In this document: positions 24,574 through 33,855 of the stretch, piece after piece | How positions within the stretch are numbered: the first letter of the stretch is position 1 | How the letters are laid out: every line of letters starts with the position of its first letter | Origin: RH-AL1 sp964244495 | GTDB lineage: Bacteria > Pseudomonadota > Alphaproteobacteria > Rhizobiales > Beijerinckiaceae | DNA length: 64,000 bases | Direction of reading: 5' to 3' | Assembly: GCA_964244495.1 (NCBI GenBank) | Contig: CAXTIU010000004.1 | Coordinates: forward strand, 124,001 to 188,000 | Translations under genes and position numbers: made by a program | Notes under the pieces: generated by a model | Seen by the model: the letters and a program-made list of their open reading frames with translations, nothing else | The model's database searches: none | What the model was told of the DNA's origin: nothing

Positions 24574-27321
24574 TTGAAGATCGAGCGGCCGAACGTGCCC
24601 CACCGCGCGGTCGCCGCGACGGCTGAGGGGCGGCGCCTTGCCGAAGCCGACGCCGGCACGCCGTGGCGGCGCTTCGGCCCCTACCTCAGCGACCGGCAGT
24701 GGGGCACGGTGCGCGAGGATTACAGCGCCGACGGCGACGCCTGGAATTACCTGCCGCATGACCACGCCCGCTCCCGCGCCTATCGCTGGGGCGAGGACGC
24801 CATCGGTGGCTTCGGCGACGACCGGCTCGCCGCCTGCCTCGGGCTCGCCCTTTGGAACGGCGTGGACCCGATCCTCAAGGAGCGGCTGTACGGCCTGACC
24901 AACGCCGAGGGCAACCACGGCGAGGACGTGAAGGAGGTCTACTACTACCTCGACGCCACCCCGACCCATTCCTACCAGCGGATGCTCTACAAGTACCCCC
25001 ACGCCGCCTTCCCCTACGAGGACCTGCGCGCCACCAACGCCCGGCGCTCGCTCGACCAGCGCGAGTACGAGATCACCGACACCGGCGTCCTCGACGACGG
25101 CCGCTACTTCGACGTTTCCATCGAATACGCCAAGGGCGCGCCCGACGACATCCTGATGCTCGTCACGGTCACCAACCGGGGCGATCGGGCGGCGAGCCTG
25201 CACGTGCTACCCCAGCTCTGGTCGCGCAATACCTGGACCTGGGCACCGGGCTCGCCCAGGCCGGTCCTCGCCGCGGGGGGCGGGGCGACCATCACGCTGA
25301 CCCATCCCGACCTGCCGGCGATGCGCCTCGACTGCGACGGCGCGCCGACCCTGCTGTTCTGCGAGAACGAGACCAACACCCGCCGGCTCTACGGCGTCGG
25401 CGAGGGATACTTCAAGGACGGCATCAACGACCACGTCGTGGACGGCCGTGCCGACGCGGTCAACCCGGCGCGCACCGGCACCAAGGCGGCGGCGCACTAC
25501 GTGATCGACGTCGGCGCGTACGGCACGGCGAGCGTGCGCCTGCGTCTGCGACCGGTCGAGGCGGACGGCGCCTTCCAAGGTCCAGATCGCACCGACTTCG
25601 ACGACGTGATGGCGCTGCGGCGCGAGGAGTGCGACGCCTTCTACGCCGCGCTGCAGGGCGGCATGGCGGACCCTGACGGCAGGGCGGTGCAGCGGCAGGC
25701 CTTCGCCGGCATGCTGTGGTCGAAGCAGTTCTACGCCTTCGACGTCCGCGACTGGCTGCGTGGCGACCCCAACGAGCCGACCCCGCCGCGCGAGCGCCTC
25801 GGCGGCCGCGACGCCGACTGGCTCCACCTGGAGGCGGCCGACATCCTATCCATGCCGGACGCCTGGGAATACCCGTGGTTCGCCTCGTGGGACCTCGCCT
25901 TCCACTGCGTGACCTTCGCGCTGATCGATCCCGCCTTCGCCAAGGCGCAGCTGGTGCTGCTCACGCAGTCGCGCTTCATGTCGCCCAAGGGCCAGCTGCC
26001 GGCCTACGAGTGGAAGTTCGGCGACACCAACCCGCCGGTCCACGCGCTCGCCGCGCTGCAGATCTACGACATCGACCGTGCGCGCTGCGGCCAGGCCGAC
26101 ACGCTGTTCCTCCGGCGCGTCTTCCACAAGCTGATCCTCAACTTCACCTGGTGGGTCAACAACGAGGACAGGCAGGGCCGCGACATCTTCGAGGGCGGCT
26201 TCCTAGGCCTCGACAACATCTCGCTGTTCGACCGCAGCAAGGGCTTGCCGGAGGGTGGCCATCTCGACCAAGCCGACGGCACGGCATGGGCGGCGGTCTA
26301 CGCGCTCAACCTGATGCGCATGGCGATCGAGCTCGCCCTCGACGACCACGTCTACGAGGACATGGCGATCAAGTTCTTCGAGCACTTCCTGTTGATCGCC
26401 AGCGCCGTGCACCGCCGCATCGGCGAGGGCGACTTCGGGCTGTGGGACCAGGAGGACGGCTTCTACTACGACGTGCTGGAGGTGCCGGGCGCGGCCCCGC
26501 TGCCGCTGCGCGTGCGCTCCATGGTCGGGCTGATCCCGCTGTTCGCGGTGGAGCTGATCGGCGGCGACACGTTGAAGCGCCTGCCGGACTTCGCTCAGCG
26601 GCTCGAATGGCTCTTCGCCCATCGCCCCGACCTCGCCGCCCTCGTGTCGCGCTGGCGCGACACCAACAGCGCCGACTATTCGCTGCTCGCCCTGATGCGC
26701 AAGCAGCGCCTCAACCGCGTGCTGACCCGGATGTTGGACGAGACGGAGTTCCTGTCGGACTTCGGCGTGCGCTCCGTGTCCAAGGTCCACCTCGACCATC
26801 CCGCTTCCGTCACGGTGGGCGGGCAGGTGCACACGGTGACCTACACGCCGGGCGAGGGGACGACGCGGCTCTACGGCGGCAACTCGAACTGGCGCGGGCC
26901 GATCTGGATGCCGGTGAACTACCTCCTCGTCGTCGCGCTGCACCGTTTCCACACCTTCTACGAGGCGGATTTCGAGCTGGAATGCCCGACCGGCTCGGGC
27001 CGCGCGATGAACCTCGCCGCCATCGCCCACGAGATCACGACGCGCCTCACCCGGTTGTTCCTGCGCGACGCCGCCGGCCACCGCCCGATCTACGCCGATA
27101 CCGCTTTGCTGCGCGACGACCCGCACTTCCGCGACCACGTCCTCTTCTACGAGCACTTCCACGGCGACACCGGACGCGGGCTCGGCGCTTCGCACCAGAC
27201 CGGCTGGACCGGCCTCATCGCCCTGCTGCTGCACCCGCGCGCCGAGATCGACCCCGACCTCGGCGAGCGTGCAACCGAAGACAAGACGAGCTGTTCAAGC
27301 GTGGCAGGAGCATCAACATGA
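24574..27321 (+). CDS. Glucosidase-like glycoside hydrolase (GH63/MGH1-like domain)
   Basis: A large cytoplasmic protein of 915 residues of the bacterial family usually called glucosidase, with an (alpha/alpha)6 catalytic part related to GH63. Diagnostic segments are RWGEDAIGGFGDDRLAAC, the loop GLTNAEGNHGEDVKE (likely substrate contacts), SYQRMLYKYPHAAFPYEDL, DAWEYPWFASWDLAFH with acidic residues, EWKFGDTNPP, and the C-terminal GGNSNWRGPIWMPVN. No signal peptide is seen. The only start upstream of the conserved part is TTG 24574, with a weak ribosome site. Its stop overlaps the SDR start (ATGA), so the two are coupled. The true sugar substrate is unknown. Confidence 0.85.
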   Translation: MKIERPNVPHRAVAATAEGRRLAEADAGTPWRRFGPYLSDRQWGTVREDYSADGDAWNYLPHDHARSRAYRWGEDAIGGFGDDRLAACLGLALWNGVDPILKERLYGLTNAEGNHGEDVKEVYYYLDATPTHSYQRMLYKYPHAAFPYEDLRATNARRSLDQREYEITDTGVLDDGRYFDVSIEYAKGAPDDILMLVTVTNRGDRAASLHVLPQLWSRNTWTWAPGSPRPVLAAGGGATITLTHPDLPAMRLDCDGAPTLLFCENETNTRRLYGVGEGYFKDGINDHVVDGRADAVNPARTGTKAAAHYVIDVGAYGTASVRLRLRPVEADGAFQGPDRTDFDDVMALRREECDAFYAALQGGMADPDGRAVQRQAFAGMLWSKQFYAFDVRDWLRGDPNEPTPPRERLGGRDADWLHLEAADILSMPDAWEYPWFASWDLAFHCVTFALIDPAFAKAQLVLLTQSRFMSPKGQLPAYEWKFGDTNPPVHALAALQIYDIDRARCGQADTLFLRRVFHKLILNFTWWVNNEDRQGRDIFEGGFLGLDNISLFDRSKGLPEGGHLDQADGTAWAAVYALNLMRMAIELALDDHVYEDMAIKFFEHFLLIASAVHRRIGEGDFGLWDQEDGFYYDVLEVPGAAPLPLRVRSMVGLIPLFAVELIGGDTLKRLPDFAQRLEWLFAHRPDLAALVSRWRDTNSADYSLLALMRKQRLNRVLTRMLDETEFLSDFGVRSVSKVHLDHPASVTVGGQVHTVTYTPGEGTTRLYGGNSNWRGPIWMPVNYLLVVALHRFHTFYEADFELECPTGSGRAMNLAAIAHEITTRLTRLFLRDAAGHRPIYADTALLRDDPHFRDHVLFYEHFHGDTGRGLGASHQTGWTGLIALLLHPRAEIDPDLGERATEDKTSCSSVAGAST

Positions 27322-28202
27322 CCGAGTCGCAGAAATTACCCGAGAAGGAACCGGACGGCCCAGCCCGGGCGAACTTGCACCCGCTGCCGAAGGTCGGCTT
27401 CCTCAAGGTGCTGGAAGGCCAGCCGGCCATCGTCACCGGCGCTAATTCCGGGATCGGCGAGGCGGTGGCCCTCGGCTTGGCCTCGGCCGGCTGCGATGTC
27501 GCGATCAATTACATCACCCATCCCGAGACGGCCGACGGCGTCGCGCACAAGATCGAGGCGATGGGCCGTCGGGCGATCACCATCAAGTGCGACGTCAGCA
27601 ACGAGGATCAGGTCGTCGCCATGTACAGGACGGCGATCGACACGTTGGGCACGATCCACATCTCCGTGAGCAACGCCGGCCTGCAGAAGGACTCGCCGTT
27701 CCTGGACATGACGCTCGACCAGTGGAACACCGTGATCGGCATAAACCTGACCGGTCAGTTCCTGTGCCAGCGGGAGGCCGCCCGCGAGTTCCTGCGCCGC
27801 GGCGTCGACGAGAATGTATCGGTCGCTGCCGGCAAGATGATCTGCATGAGTTCCGTCCACCAAGTGGTGCCTTGGGCCGGGCACGTGAACTATGCCTCCT
27901 CCAAGGGCGGCATCAAGCTGCTTATGGAGTCGATGGCGCAGGAACTCGCGCCGCACCGCGTGCGCGTCAACGGCATCGGTCCCGGCGCCATCCGCACGCC
28001 GATCAACACGGCAGCCTGGAACACGCCCAAGGCCTACGAGGAGCTGATGACCCTGGTGCCCTACAAGCGCATCGGAGAAACCAACGATATTGCCCAGGCG
28101 GCGGTGTGGCTCGCCTCCGACTATTCCGACTACGTCACCGGAACCACCCTATTCGTGGACGGCGGCATGACGCTCTATCCCGGCTTCGCGACCGGCGGGT
28201 AG
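27318..28202 (+). CDS. Short-chain dehydrogenase, glucose 1-dehydrogenase-like
   Basis: A 294-residue classical SDR. After a 35-residue N-terminal extension it has the NAD(P) motif TGANSGIG, the NAG motif VSNAGLQ, a catalytic Ser in CMSSVHQV and the YASSK pair (Tyr and Lys). The C-terminus LFVDGGMTLYPGF is typical of the glucose/ribitol dehydrogenase clade. It overlaps the glucosidase stop by four bases with GGAG eight bases upstream of ATG, so oxidation of a sugar released by that enzyme is a reasonable inference. The last 54 bases overlap the 3' end of the oppositely transcribed GMC gene. Confidence 0.88.
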   Translation: MTESQKLPEKEPDGPARANLHPLPKVGFLKVLEGQPAIVTGANSGIGEAVALGLASAGCDVAINYITHPETADGVAHKIEAMGRRAITIKCDVSNEDQVVAMYRTAIDTLGTIHISVSNAGLQKDSPFLDMTLDQWNTVIGINLTGQFLCQREAAREFLRRGVDENVSVAAGKMICMSSVHQVVPWAGHVNYASSKGGIKLLMESMAQELAPHRVRVNGIGPGAIRTPINTAAWNTPKAYEELMTLVPYKRIGETNDIAQAAVWLASDYSDYVTGTTLFVDGGMTLYPGFATGG

Positions 28203-29786
28203 GCGGACCGCCAGCCGTCCGGCGACGACATCGGCGACGCGCAGCGCGTTGGCGATGATCGTCAGCGTCGGGTTCATGGCGCCGACCGAAGGGAAGAAGC
28301 TCGAGTCGGTGACGTAAAGGTTGTCGAGTTCGTGGGCCTTGCAGTCGGTGTCGAGCACGGACGCGCGAGAGTCGGTGCCGAAGCGCAGCGTACCGGCCTG
28401 GTGCGAGACGCCGTCGATGCCGATCGGCTTCCCGATGGTGAACGAGCGGCCGGCCAGCGTGCCGTGCTCGTTGGTGGCATCGAGCGCCGCCTCTAGCGCC
28501 GCGCGAAGCTTCGCGTGGGCGACGGCGTTGTTCTCGGTCAGGGCGAGCGACACCGCGCCGTCGCGCCCGAGGGTGACACGGTTGGCGGGGTCCGGCAGGT
28601 CCTCGCTCGACAGCCAGAAGTCGAGGGCGTGGCGTGCCAGGACGTTGAACGGCGGCAGGCTGGGCGCGAGGTTGAGCCAGGTCGGCAGGGCCTCGCTGCG
28701 CACCTGTTCGCCGTGCACCTTGCCGCACATCTGCACGAAGCCCATCGGGTGCGGCCAGTCCTTCGTGCCGAAATAGAAGTCGCTCAGCGCCAGCGTCTTC
28801 TGGAATACAGTGTCGTTACGCTGCCGCGAGATGGCCAGCAGCACGGATTGGATGTGGCGCATGTAGTTGCGTCCGACTTGGTCCGACCCGTTAGCGAGCC
28901 CATCGGGGTGCGCGCCGTTGGCGGAGCGCAGGAACAGCAGCGCCGAGCTGAGTGCCCCGCAGGCGACCACCACGATGTCGGCGCTGTAGTGCTCGCGCGC
29001 GCCGTCGCGCGACACGTTCACCCCGGTGACGGCACGCCCCGACGCATCGGTGTCGAGCGTGGTCACGTTGGCCCCGGTCAACAAGGTGACGTTGGCGTAT
29101 CGGGCCAGCATCGGGTCGATGCACACGATCTGCGCGTCGGCCTTGCCGTTGGTCAGGCAAGGGAACCCATCGAAGGCGGCGCAGCGGATGCAGGCGCTGC
29201 CCGGCGTCGGCAAGCCGGAGCCGTCGGGCTTCTGGTCGAGCAGGATGCCGAGCGGCAGGTGGAACGGGCGCAGGCCCTGCCGGGCGAGCGCGTCACTCAA
29301 CTGAGCGATGCGCGGCTCGTGCTCGACGGGAGGATGGGGGAACGGGTCGGACGCGTTGGGCTCGCTCGGATCCTCGCCGCGGCGCCCATGGACGTGGAAG
29401 AGAGCCTCCGCCTCCAGGTAGTATGGATCGAACGTGTCGTAGCCAAGCGGCCAAGCCGGCGATACGCCCGTCGCGTGGTGGAGCACCCCGAAGTCCTCGC
29501 GCCGCATGCGGACCAGCGCCGATCCGTAGACCTTGGAGTTGCCGCCGACGTAGTAGTGTAGGGACGGGTTGAACGGCTTGCCAGCGCTGTCGAGCCACCT
29601 CTCGGCCGCGCGGTAGCGATTGTCGCCGAACACGGCCCTGACGCTCCAGTTGTCGACCTCGCGCTTCAGGTAGTCGCCGCGTTCCAGGATCAGGATGCGC
29701 TTGCCGGTGGGCGCGAGCTTTTGCGCGAGGGAGCCACCGCCGGGACCGCTGCCGATCACGATCAAGTCGTAATGATCGCCGGCCAT
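28149..29786 (-). CDS. GMC family oxidoreductase
   Basis: A 545-residue FAD enzyme of the glucose-methanol-choline family. It has the N-terminal FAD motif DLIVIGSGPGGGSLAQKLA, the HYYVGGNSKVYGSALVRMR segment that contacts the flavin, and the C-terminal HQAGTLRFGTDSRASV stretch. SVGAMNPTLTIIANALRVAD follows, with the catalytic-side Asn. No signal peptide is seen. The electron acceptor and substrate are unknown; sugars or alcohols are usual. The start is ATG 29786. It converges with and overlaps the SDR by 54 bases and diverges from doxX across about 140 bases. Confidence 0.9.
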   Translation of the reverse strand: MAGDHYDLIVIGSGPGGGSLAQKLAPTGKRILILERGDYLKREVDNWSVRAVFGDNRYRAAERWLDSAGKPFNPSLHYYVGGNSKVYGSALVRMRREDFGVLHHATGVSPAWPLGYDTFDPYYLEAEALFHVHGRRGEDPSEPNASDPFPHPPVEHEPRIAQLSDALARQGLRPFHLPLGILLDQKPDGSGLPTPGSACIRCAAFDGFPCLTNGKADAQIVCIDPMLARYANVTLLTGANVTTLDTDASGRAVTGVNVSRDGAREHYSADIVVVACGALSSALLFLRSANGAHPDGLANGSDQVGRNYMRHIQSVLLAISRQRNDTVFQKTLALSDFYFGTKDWPHPMGFVQMCGKVHGEQVRSEALPTWLNLAPSLPPFNVLARHALDFWLSSEDLPDPANRVTLGRDGAVSLALTENNAVAHAKLRAALEAALDATNEHGTLAGRSFTIGKPIGIDGVSHQAGTLRFGTDSRASVLDTDCKAHELDNLYVTDSSFFPSVGAMNPTLTIIANALRVADVVAGRLAVRLPAGREAGIERHAAVHE

Positions 29787-29926
29787 GGGAGAACTCCGCC
29801 TTTCGATAGGGTGCGCGTCTTAAAAGGGAGAAAAAACGCGCCGTCGCCGTGAGCTTTCGTCACGCTCGGACGTTCCGCTGCAACAGGGTGCCGACGCTCC
29901 CGGATTTTTAGGGAGAGTTGACTGGG

Positions 29927-30388
29927 ATGAGCATCGCCGCCCCCCTGATCTTTCGCATCTGCCTCGTGATCCTGTTTCCCTTCAGCACGCTCGACAAGAT
30001 CTTCAACTGGCACGGCGCACTGAAGCAGGCCAATTCCGGCATCCTGCCCGGCGGCCCGCTCTTGCTGATCGCCGCGATGTTCGTGGAAGTCGGGACGTCC
30101 GTGCTGATCGTCGCCGGCGTGCTCGACCGCGCCGCCGCCTCTTTGCTGGCCTTCTACTGCGTCGTGACGGCGCTGCTCTACCACCAGTTCTGGGCCTACG
30201 GCGATTTCTTCGCCTCCGGCGACAGCCAGGGCCGCCAGCACTTCTGGGAGTTCCTCAAGAATTTCGGTCTGGTCGGCGGCCTCGGCCTCATCATCTTGGG
30301 GGCGCCTCTGGCTTCGCTCGACTACGCCGTGACCCATCCGCTCTCCTCGACGCCGGCCTACCATCCGAAAGCGGCGAATTATCGCTGA
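29927..30388 (+). CDS. DoxX family membrane protein
   Basis: A 153-residue membrane protein with four hydrophobic helices. It has the DoxX opening FRICLVILFPFSTLDKIFNW and the GILPGGPLLLIAAMFVEVGTSVLIVAGV segment. The third helix region carries YHQFWAYGD, and the C-terminal QHFWEFLKNFGLVGG is family-typical. DoxX proteins are small quinone- or thiol-linked membrane proteins of poorly known function. ATG 29927 has GGGAGAG about nine bases upstream; a TTG at 29918 is also possible. It is followed by the VOC gene 45 bases on. Confidence 0.85.
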   Translation: MSIAAPLIFRICLVILFPFSTLDKIFNWHGALKQANSGILPGGPLLLIAAMFVEVGTSVLIVAGVLDRAAASLLAFYCVVTALLYHQFWAYGDFFASGDSQGRQHFWEFLKNFGLVGGLGLIILGAPLASLDYAVTHPLSSTPAYHPKAANYR

Positions 30389-30433
30389 TCGGCGGTCGCC
30401 GAGATCCTCGTCCGCCAACAGGGAGTTCGGACC

Positions 30434-31366
30434 GTGCCGACGCCGTCCATCGCGAGCATCAGGCGCTTCGCCCTCATCGTGTCCGTTCTCGTCGACGCGG
30501 AAACCTTCTTCGGGGAGGCGTTCGACGCTACCATCGTCGAGCGCGGCCAAGCCGGTGAGGCCACCGCCTCGCTGTTCGGCCTCCCTGGCGCCAAGGTGGG
30601 CCGGACCCTCCTGCGCATCGGCGACGAAGAGATCGAGCTTCTCGCGTTTGATCCACCCGGGCGCCCCTACCCGAGCGGCAGCACCAGCACCGATCTCTGG
30701 TTCCAGCACTTCGCGATCATCGTGTCCGACATGGACGCCGCCTACGCGCGATTGCGCGCCGCGGGACGCTTCCTGCCGATCAGCGGCGACGGCCCTGTGG
30801 TGCTGCCGCCGGCGTCGGGCTCCGTGTCCGCGTTCAAGTTCCGCGACGGCGACGGCCACCCCCTCGAACTCCTGGCCTTCCCGCCCGGCAAGGGGCCGCC
30901 GGCGTGGGAGCGCCGCCGCGGCGCCGGGCTGTTCCTCGGCATCGATCATTCCGCGATCAGCGTCGCCGACACCGCCCGCAGCGTCGCCTTCTTCGAACAG
31001 GCCTTTGGCCTGAAGCTCAACCAGCGGACGGAGAATCAGGGCGTCGAGCAGGCCCGGATGGATGCCGTGCCGGACGCCCGCGTCACCGTCAGCGGCATGA
31101 TGCCCGAGCGCGCGCCGCCGCACGTCGAGCTGCTCGGCTATCACGTGGGCTCGCGCCGGCCGATCGACCCGGCGACCACCTCCGCAGACCTTGCCGCCAC
31201 CCATTTCGTCCTGGAAACGGCGGACCTCGCCGCTGTGGCGGAGACGCTGACGGTGCTGCGTGCCACCTTTATCTCACCGGGGATCGTCGCTTTGGAGGAC
31301 GGCGCGATGGCCGTCATGGTCCTCGATCCCGATGGTCACCGCTTCGTCGTGACGCAGCCGGCCTGA
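30434..31366 (+). CDS. Double VOC (glyoxalase/dioxygenase-fold) protein
   Basis: A 310-residue protein with two vicinal-oxygen-chelate modules in tandem, each made of paired beta-alpha-beta-beta-beta units. In the first half, QHFAIIVSDMDAAYARLR and FRDGDGHPLELLAFPP are the usual metal-side strands (His and Glu). In the second, IDHSAISVADTARSVAFFEQAFG and a closing VLDPDGHRFVVTQP are seen. Either half could bind one metal; the reaction is unknown. GTG 30434 has GGGAG nine bases upstream. It follows doxX and may share its transcript. Confidence 0.85.
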   Translation: MPTPSIASIRRFALIVSVLVDAETFFGEAFDATIVERGQAGEATASLFGLPGAKVGRTLLRIGDEEIELLAFDPPGRPYPSGSTSTDLWFQHFAIIVSDMDAAYARLRAAGRFLPISGDGPVVLPPASGSVSAFKFRDGDGHPLELLAFPPGKGPPAWERRRGAGLFLGIDHSAISVADTARSVAFFEQAFGLKLNQRTENQGVEQARMDAVPDARVTVSGMMPERAPPHVELLGYHVGSRRPIDPATTSADLAATHFVLETADLAAVAETLTVLRATFISPGIVALEDGAMAVMVLDPDGHRFVVTQPA

Positions 31367-31548
31367 TGGACGCCGTGTCCGGGCAAATCGATGCTCGGAC
31401 CATGGATGCCCGATTCCCGACCGCGCTGCGGCAGTCGCGAACTTGATGGCTGCGCTGATCCGGGTCATTGTCGGGGAGCCATCGATCCACCAGGTGGAAA
31501 CATCCCATCCGATCAACAGGATGGTCGGCGAACGGGCTGGACAACGCG

Positions 31549-32049
31549 ATGAGGGACAAGAACGAGCGAGCCTTTCGCGCCCAGGTCGCGGCGCTGCCGG
31601 TGCGGTCCGCTGCCGACGGCGGGCTGGAGGTTCTGCTCATCACCTCGCGGGAGACACGCCGATGGGTTATTCCCAAGGGATGGCCGATGAAGGATCGCAA
31701 GGACTATCAGGCGGCCGCGCGGGAAGCCCTTGAAGAGGCAGGCATCTCCGGTCGCGTCCGCAAAAGGCCGCTCGGGGCCTACACCTACCGGAAGCGCCTC
31801 GTTGGTCGCGTCGAGCCTTGCCGAGTCATGGTCTACGTCCTTCGGGTCGATGAGGAGCGCGTGACTTGGCGCGAGCGCGACCAGCGCACGCGTCAATGGT
31901 TCAAGCCGGATGACGCCGCCGACAACGTCGAGGAGCCCCGACTCGCCGCGATGATTCGGTCGCTCGGTCAAGTCGAGGTCCAAGCCGAGGTCCAGGCCGA
32001 CTTCGAGGGCGATGCGCAGGTCGCCGCGCCGGCCTCGAAGGCCGCCTGA
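31549..32049 (+). CDS. NUDIX hydrolase with altered NUDIX box
   Basis: A 166-residue NUDIX protein. The core reads WVIPKGWPMKDRKDY followed by AAAREALEEAGI, so the REUXEEXGU half is intact while the first Glu of GX5E is Arg. This variant of the box is common in rhizobial members, which still carry the metal-binding Glu pair. Likely substrates are nucleoside polyphosphates, but this is not determined. The C-terminus carries acidic VEVQAEVQADFEGD repeats. The likely start is ATG 31549; the frame is open to 31468 through non-conserved sequence. Confidence 0.82.
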   Translation: MRDKNERAFRAQVAALPVRSAADGGLEVLLITSRETRRWVIPKGWPMKDRKDYQAAAREALEEAGISGRVRKRPLGAYTYRKRLVGRVEPCRVMVYVLRVDEERVTWRERDQRTRQWFKPDDAADNVEEPRLAAMIRSLGQVEVQAEVQADFEGDAQVAAPASKAA

Positions 32050-32211
32050 GCCGTCTCGCCGGCAACGATCGACGTTCAAGGGCGTCGACGGCGGGTTGAC
32101 CGCTCGGGTGTCACGGCCGGGCCGGCGAACCATCCCAATCGCCGTCGGTTGCGCTCGTGCGTCGGCACGGTCAGGCACATGGCTTTCGCCGGCTGGTGAG
32201 GGAGCGTGACG

Positions 32212-32652
32212 ATGGTCTGGATCATGGGCGTGGTGGCGTTCCTCGGCGGCGTCCTCAACACGGTGCAATCGGGCTCGAACGCCACGCTCGCCAAGTCCAT
32301 GGGACAGCCCATGCTCGCCGCGATCATCGTTTCGGTGGCCAACGTCGTCCTCTACCTCGCGGTCTCTCCCATCATCGGCCTCGGGCTTCCCAAGACGGGG
32401 ATCGGCGAGATTCCGTGGTGGGCATGGCTCGGCGGCCTATTCGGCGGGAGCTACGTCCTGGCGTCGATCTTCTTCGCGGAGAAGCTCGGCGCCACCATAT
32501 TCATAGGGCTCACGGTGACGGCGGGAGTCGCCACCTCCGTCATCATGGACCATTTCGGGTTGGTCGGCTTCAAGCAGCACTCGGCCGGATTCGGTCGCCT
32601 CCTCGGATGTGCCTTCATGCTCGGCGGCCTCGCCCTGGTGTGCATCTTCTAA
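32212..32652 (+). CDS. DMT superfamily small transporter, YdcZ type
   Basis: A 146-residue integral membrane protein with five hydrophobic segments. Residues VAFLGGVLNTVQSGSNATLAK at the N-terminus and WWAWLGGLFGGSYVLASIFFAEKLGATIF in the middle match the DMT/YdcZ (DUF606) group. Members are half-size proteins that normally act as dimers; the substrate is unknown. ATG 32212 has GGGAG seven bases upstream, which favours it over GTG 32206. It stands alone between the NUDIX gene and a convergent DUF2189 gene. Confidence 0.85.
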   Translation: MVWIMGVVAFLGGVLNTVQSGSNATLAKSMGQPMLAAIIVSVANVVLYLAVSPIIGLGLPKTGIGEIPWWAWLGGLFGGSYVLASIFFAEKLGATIFIGLTVTAGVATSVIMDHFGLVGFKQHSAGFGRLLGCAFMLGGLALVCIF

Positions 32653-32677
32653 CGCCTGAGGTTGGACGCCGGCGCGC

Positions 32678-33475
32678 TCACGCCTCGACGAGCTTGCGGT
32701 AAAGATGCCAGGTCGCGTGTCCGAGCACCGGCAGGACGACCGGCAGCCCGACGAACAAAGGCAGGCTGCCGATCACGAGCAAGGCGCCGACGATCACGCC
32801 CCACGCCGTCAGAACGACCGGGTTGGCGCGCACGCACCGCACCGACGTGGTGATCGCGGTCATGACGCTCGCGTCCTCATGGTCGAGCAACAGCGGCAAG
32901 GACACGACGTTGGTGGTGAAGGCGATTGCGGCGATGACGAGGTCGGCGATTATGCCGCCGACGATCAACGTCCATCCCGCCGGTGTCGTCAGGAGGTCGT
33001 GCGCGAACCCCGTGACCGACGCGGGCGCGGCTGGTCCAAGGGTCATCATGTAGAGACCCTGCGCCACCGCGATCCAGACGGCGAACAGGACGACAAGAAG
33101 AACGGCGACCTGGGCGAAGGCGAACATCACCGGGGATCGAAGGATGCCGATGGTCTGCGCCAAGGTGGTGTTGAGACCTTTCTCGCGCCGCTTGCTGGCA
33201 TCGTAGAAGCCGATCGCCGCGATTGGCGCGACGAGGGCGAAACCAGCGGTGAACGGGAAGAATAGCTGCAGCAGGCTGTCGCCGATGGTCAGGCGGGCGA
33301 GAACCAGGCCAATGAACGGGTAAAGGAACGACAGCAACGGGAGGTGGCTTGGCCGCGTCGCGAACTCGTTGGTTCCAGCTCGCAGGACGTCGGCCAGATC
33401 AGCGAGGGACACTTGACGGATGTTCGGTCGCGCGACGATGGGCGCGTGCGGTGCTGGAATGGCTTGGTTGAGCAC
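32678..33475 (-). CDS. DUF2189 membrane protein
   Basis: A 265-residue polytopic protein of the DUF2189 family. The N-terminal cytoplasmic IRQVSLADLADVLRAGTNEF precedes helices around SHLPLLSFLYPFIGLVLARL. FDASKRREKG-like positions (here IGFYDASKRREKGLN) then precede further helices and ASVMTAITTSVRCVRANP. About six membrane segments are seen. The function is unknown; members are often near respiratory or envelope genes. The start is ATG 33475, and upstream lies a long intergenic stretch with the promoter. Confidence 0.85.
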   Translation of the reverse strand: MLNQAIPAPHAPIVARPNIRQVSLADLADVLRAGTNEFATRPSHLPLLSFLYPFIGLVLARLTIGDSLLQLFFPFTAGFALVAPIAAIGFYDASKRREKGLNTTLAQTIGILRSPVMFAFAQVAVLLVVLFAVWIAVAQGLYMMTLGPAAPASVTGFAHDLLTTPAGWTLIVGGIIADLVIAAIAFTTNVVSLPLLLDHEDASVMTAITTSVRCVRANPVVLTAWGVIVGALLVIGSLPLFVGLPVVLPVLGHATWHLYRKLVEA

Positions 33476-33855
33476 TTCGATCCCCCTGTCTATGCGGCAC
33501 GCTTCCTTGAAGTCTGACGGTCCAACGCTCCGGTCTTGCTAGGGATATGAACGTCGCTTCAGTCGCCGTGGGATGAGAGTAGTTCAAATCGTGGCGAAGA
33601 AAATATAGGCGAGCTGCGTCTAATCGGCAGATGGTGACCTCCGCAGAGCGTCGTTGGCCCGCTCGACGGGCCCCACCCGTGGCCGGGGTCGCCCGCGCCG
33701 TCCTCGGCCTGATCGTCTGGACGCTGCGGAGGGCCAAGTGGCGCGATTCGCTCTCCTCGGCCGCGTTAACCATGTCCGGTCAAGCCCGCCGATGCCGCAG
33801 GAAACCGGACCGCCGCCGCGCATTGACGAGTCCTGACGAGCTTCGGGGATCGGGA
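33476..33855. other. Divergent intergenic region, DUF2189 and Mfd-like gene
   Basis: This 380-base stretch separates the two divergent starts. It is noticeably more AT-rich at about 33540-33625 (AAGAAAATATAGG) than the flanks, so it probably contains promoters for both genes. The frame of the Mfd-like gene is open back to 33631, but the sequence there is not like the family. No further gene or repeat is seen. Confidence 0.4.

Noticed and set aside
31367..31548. Gap between the VOC and NUDIX genes, with a short CATCC...GGATG palindrome near 31507
   Set aside because: Considered as an insertion-sequence remnant, but no transposase motif or terminal repeat pair was recognised.
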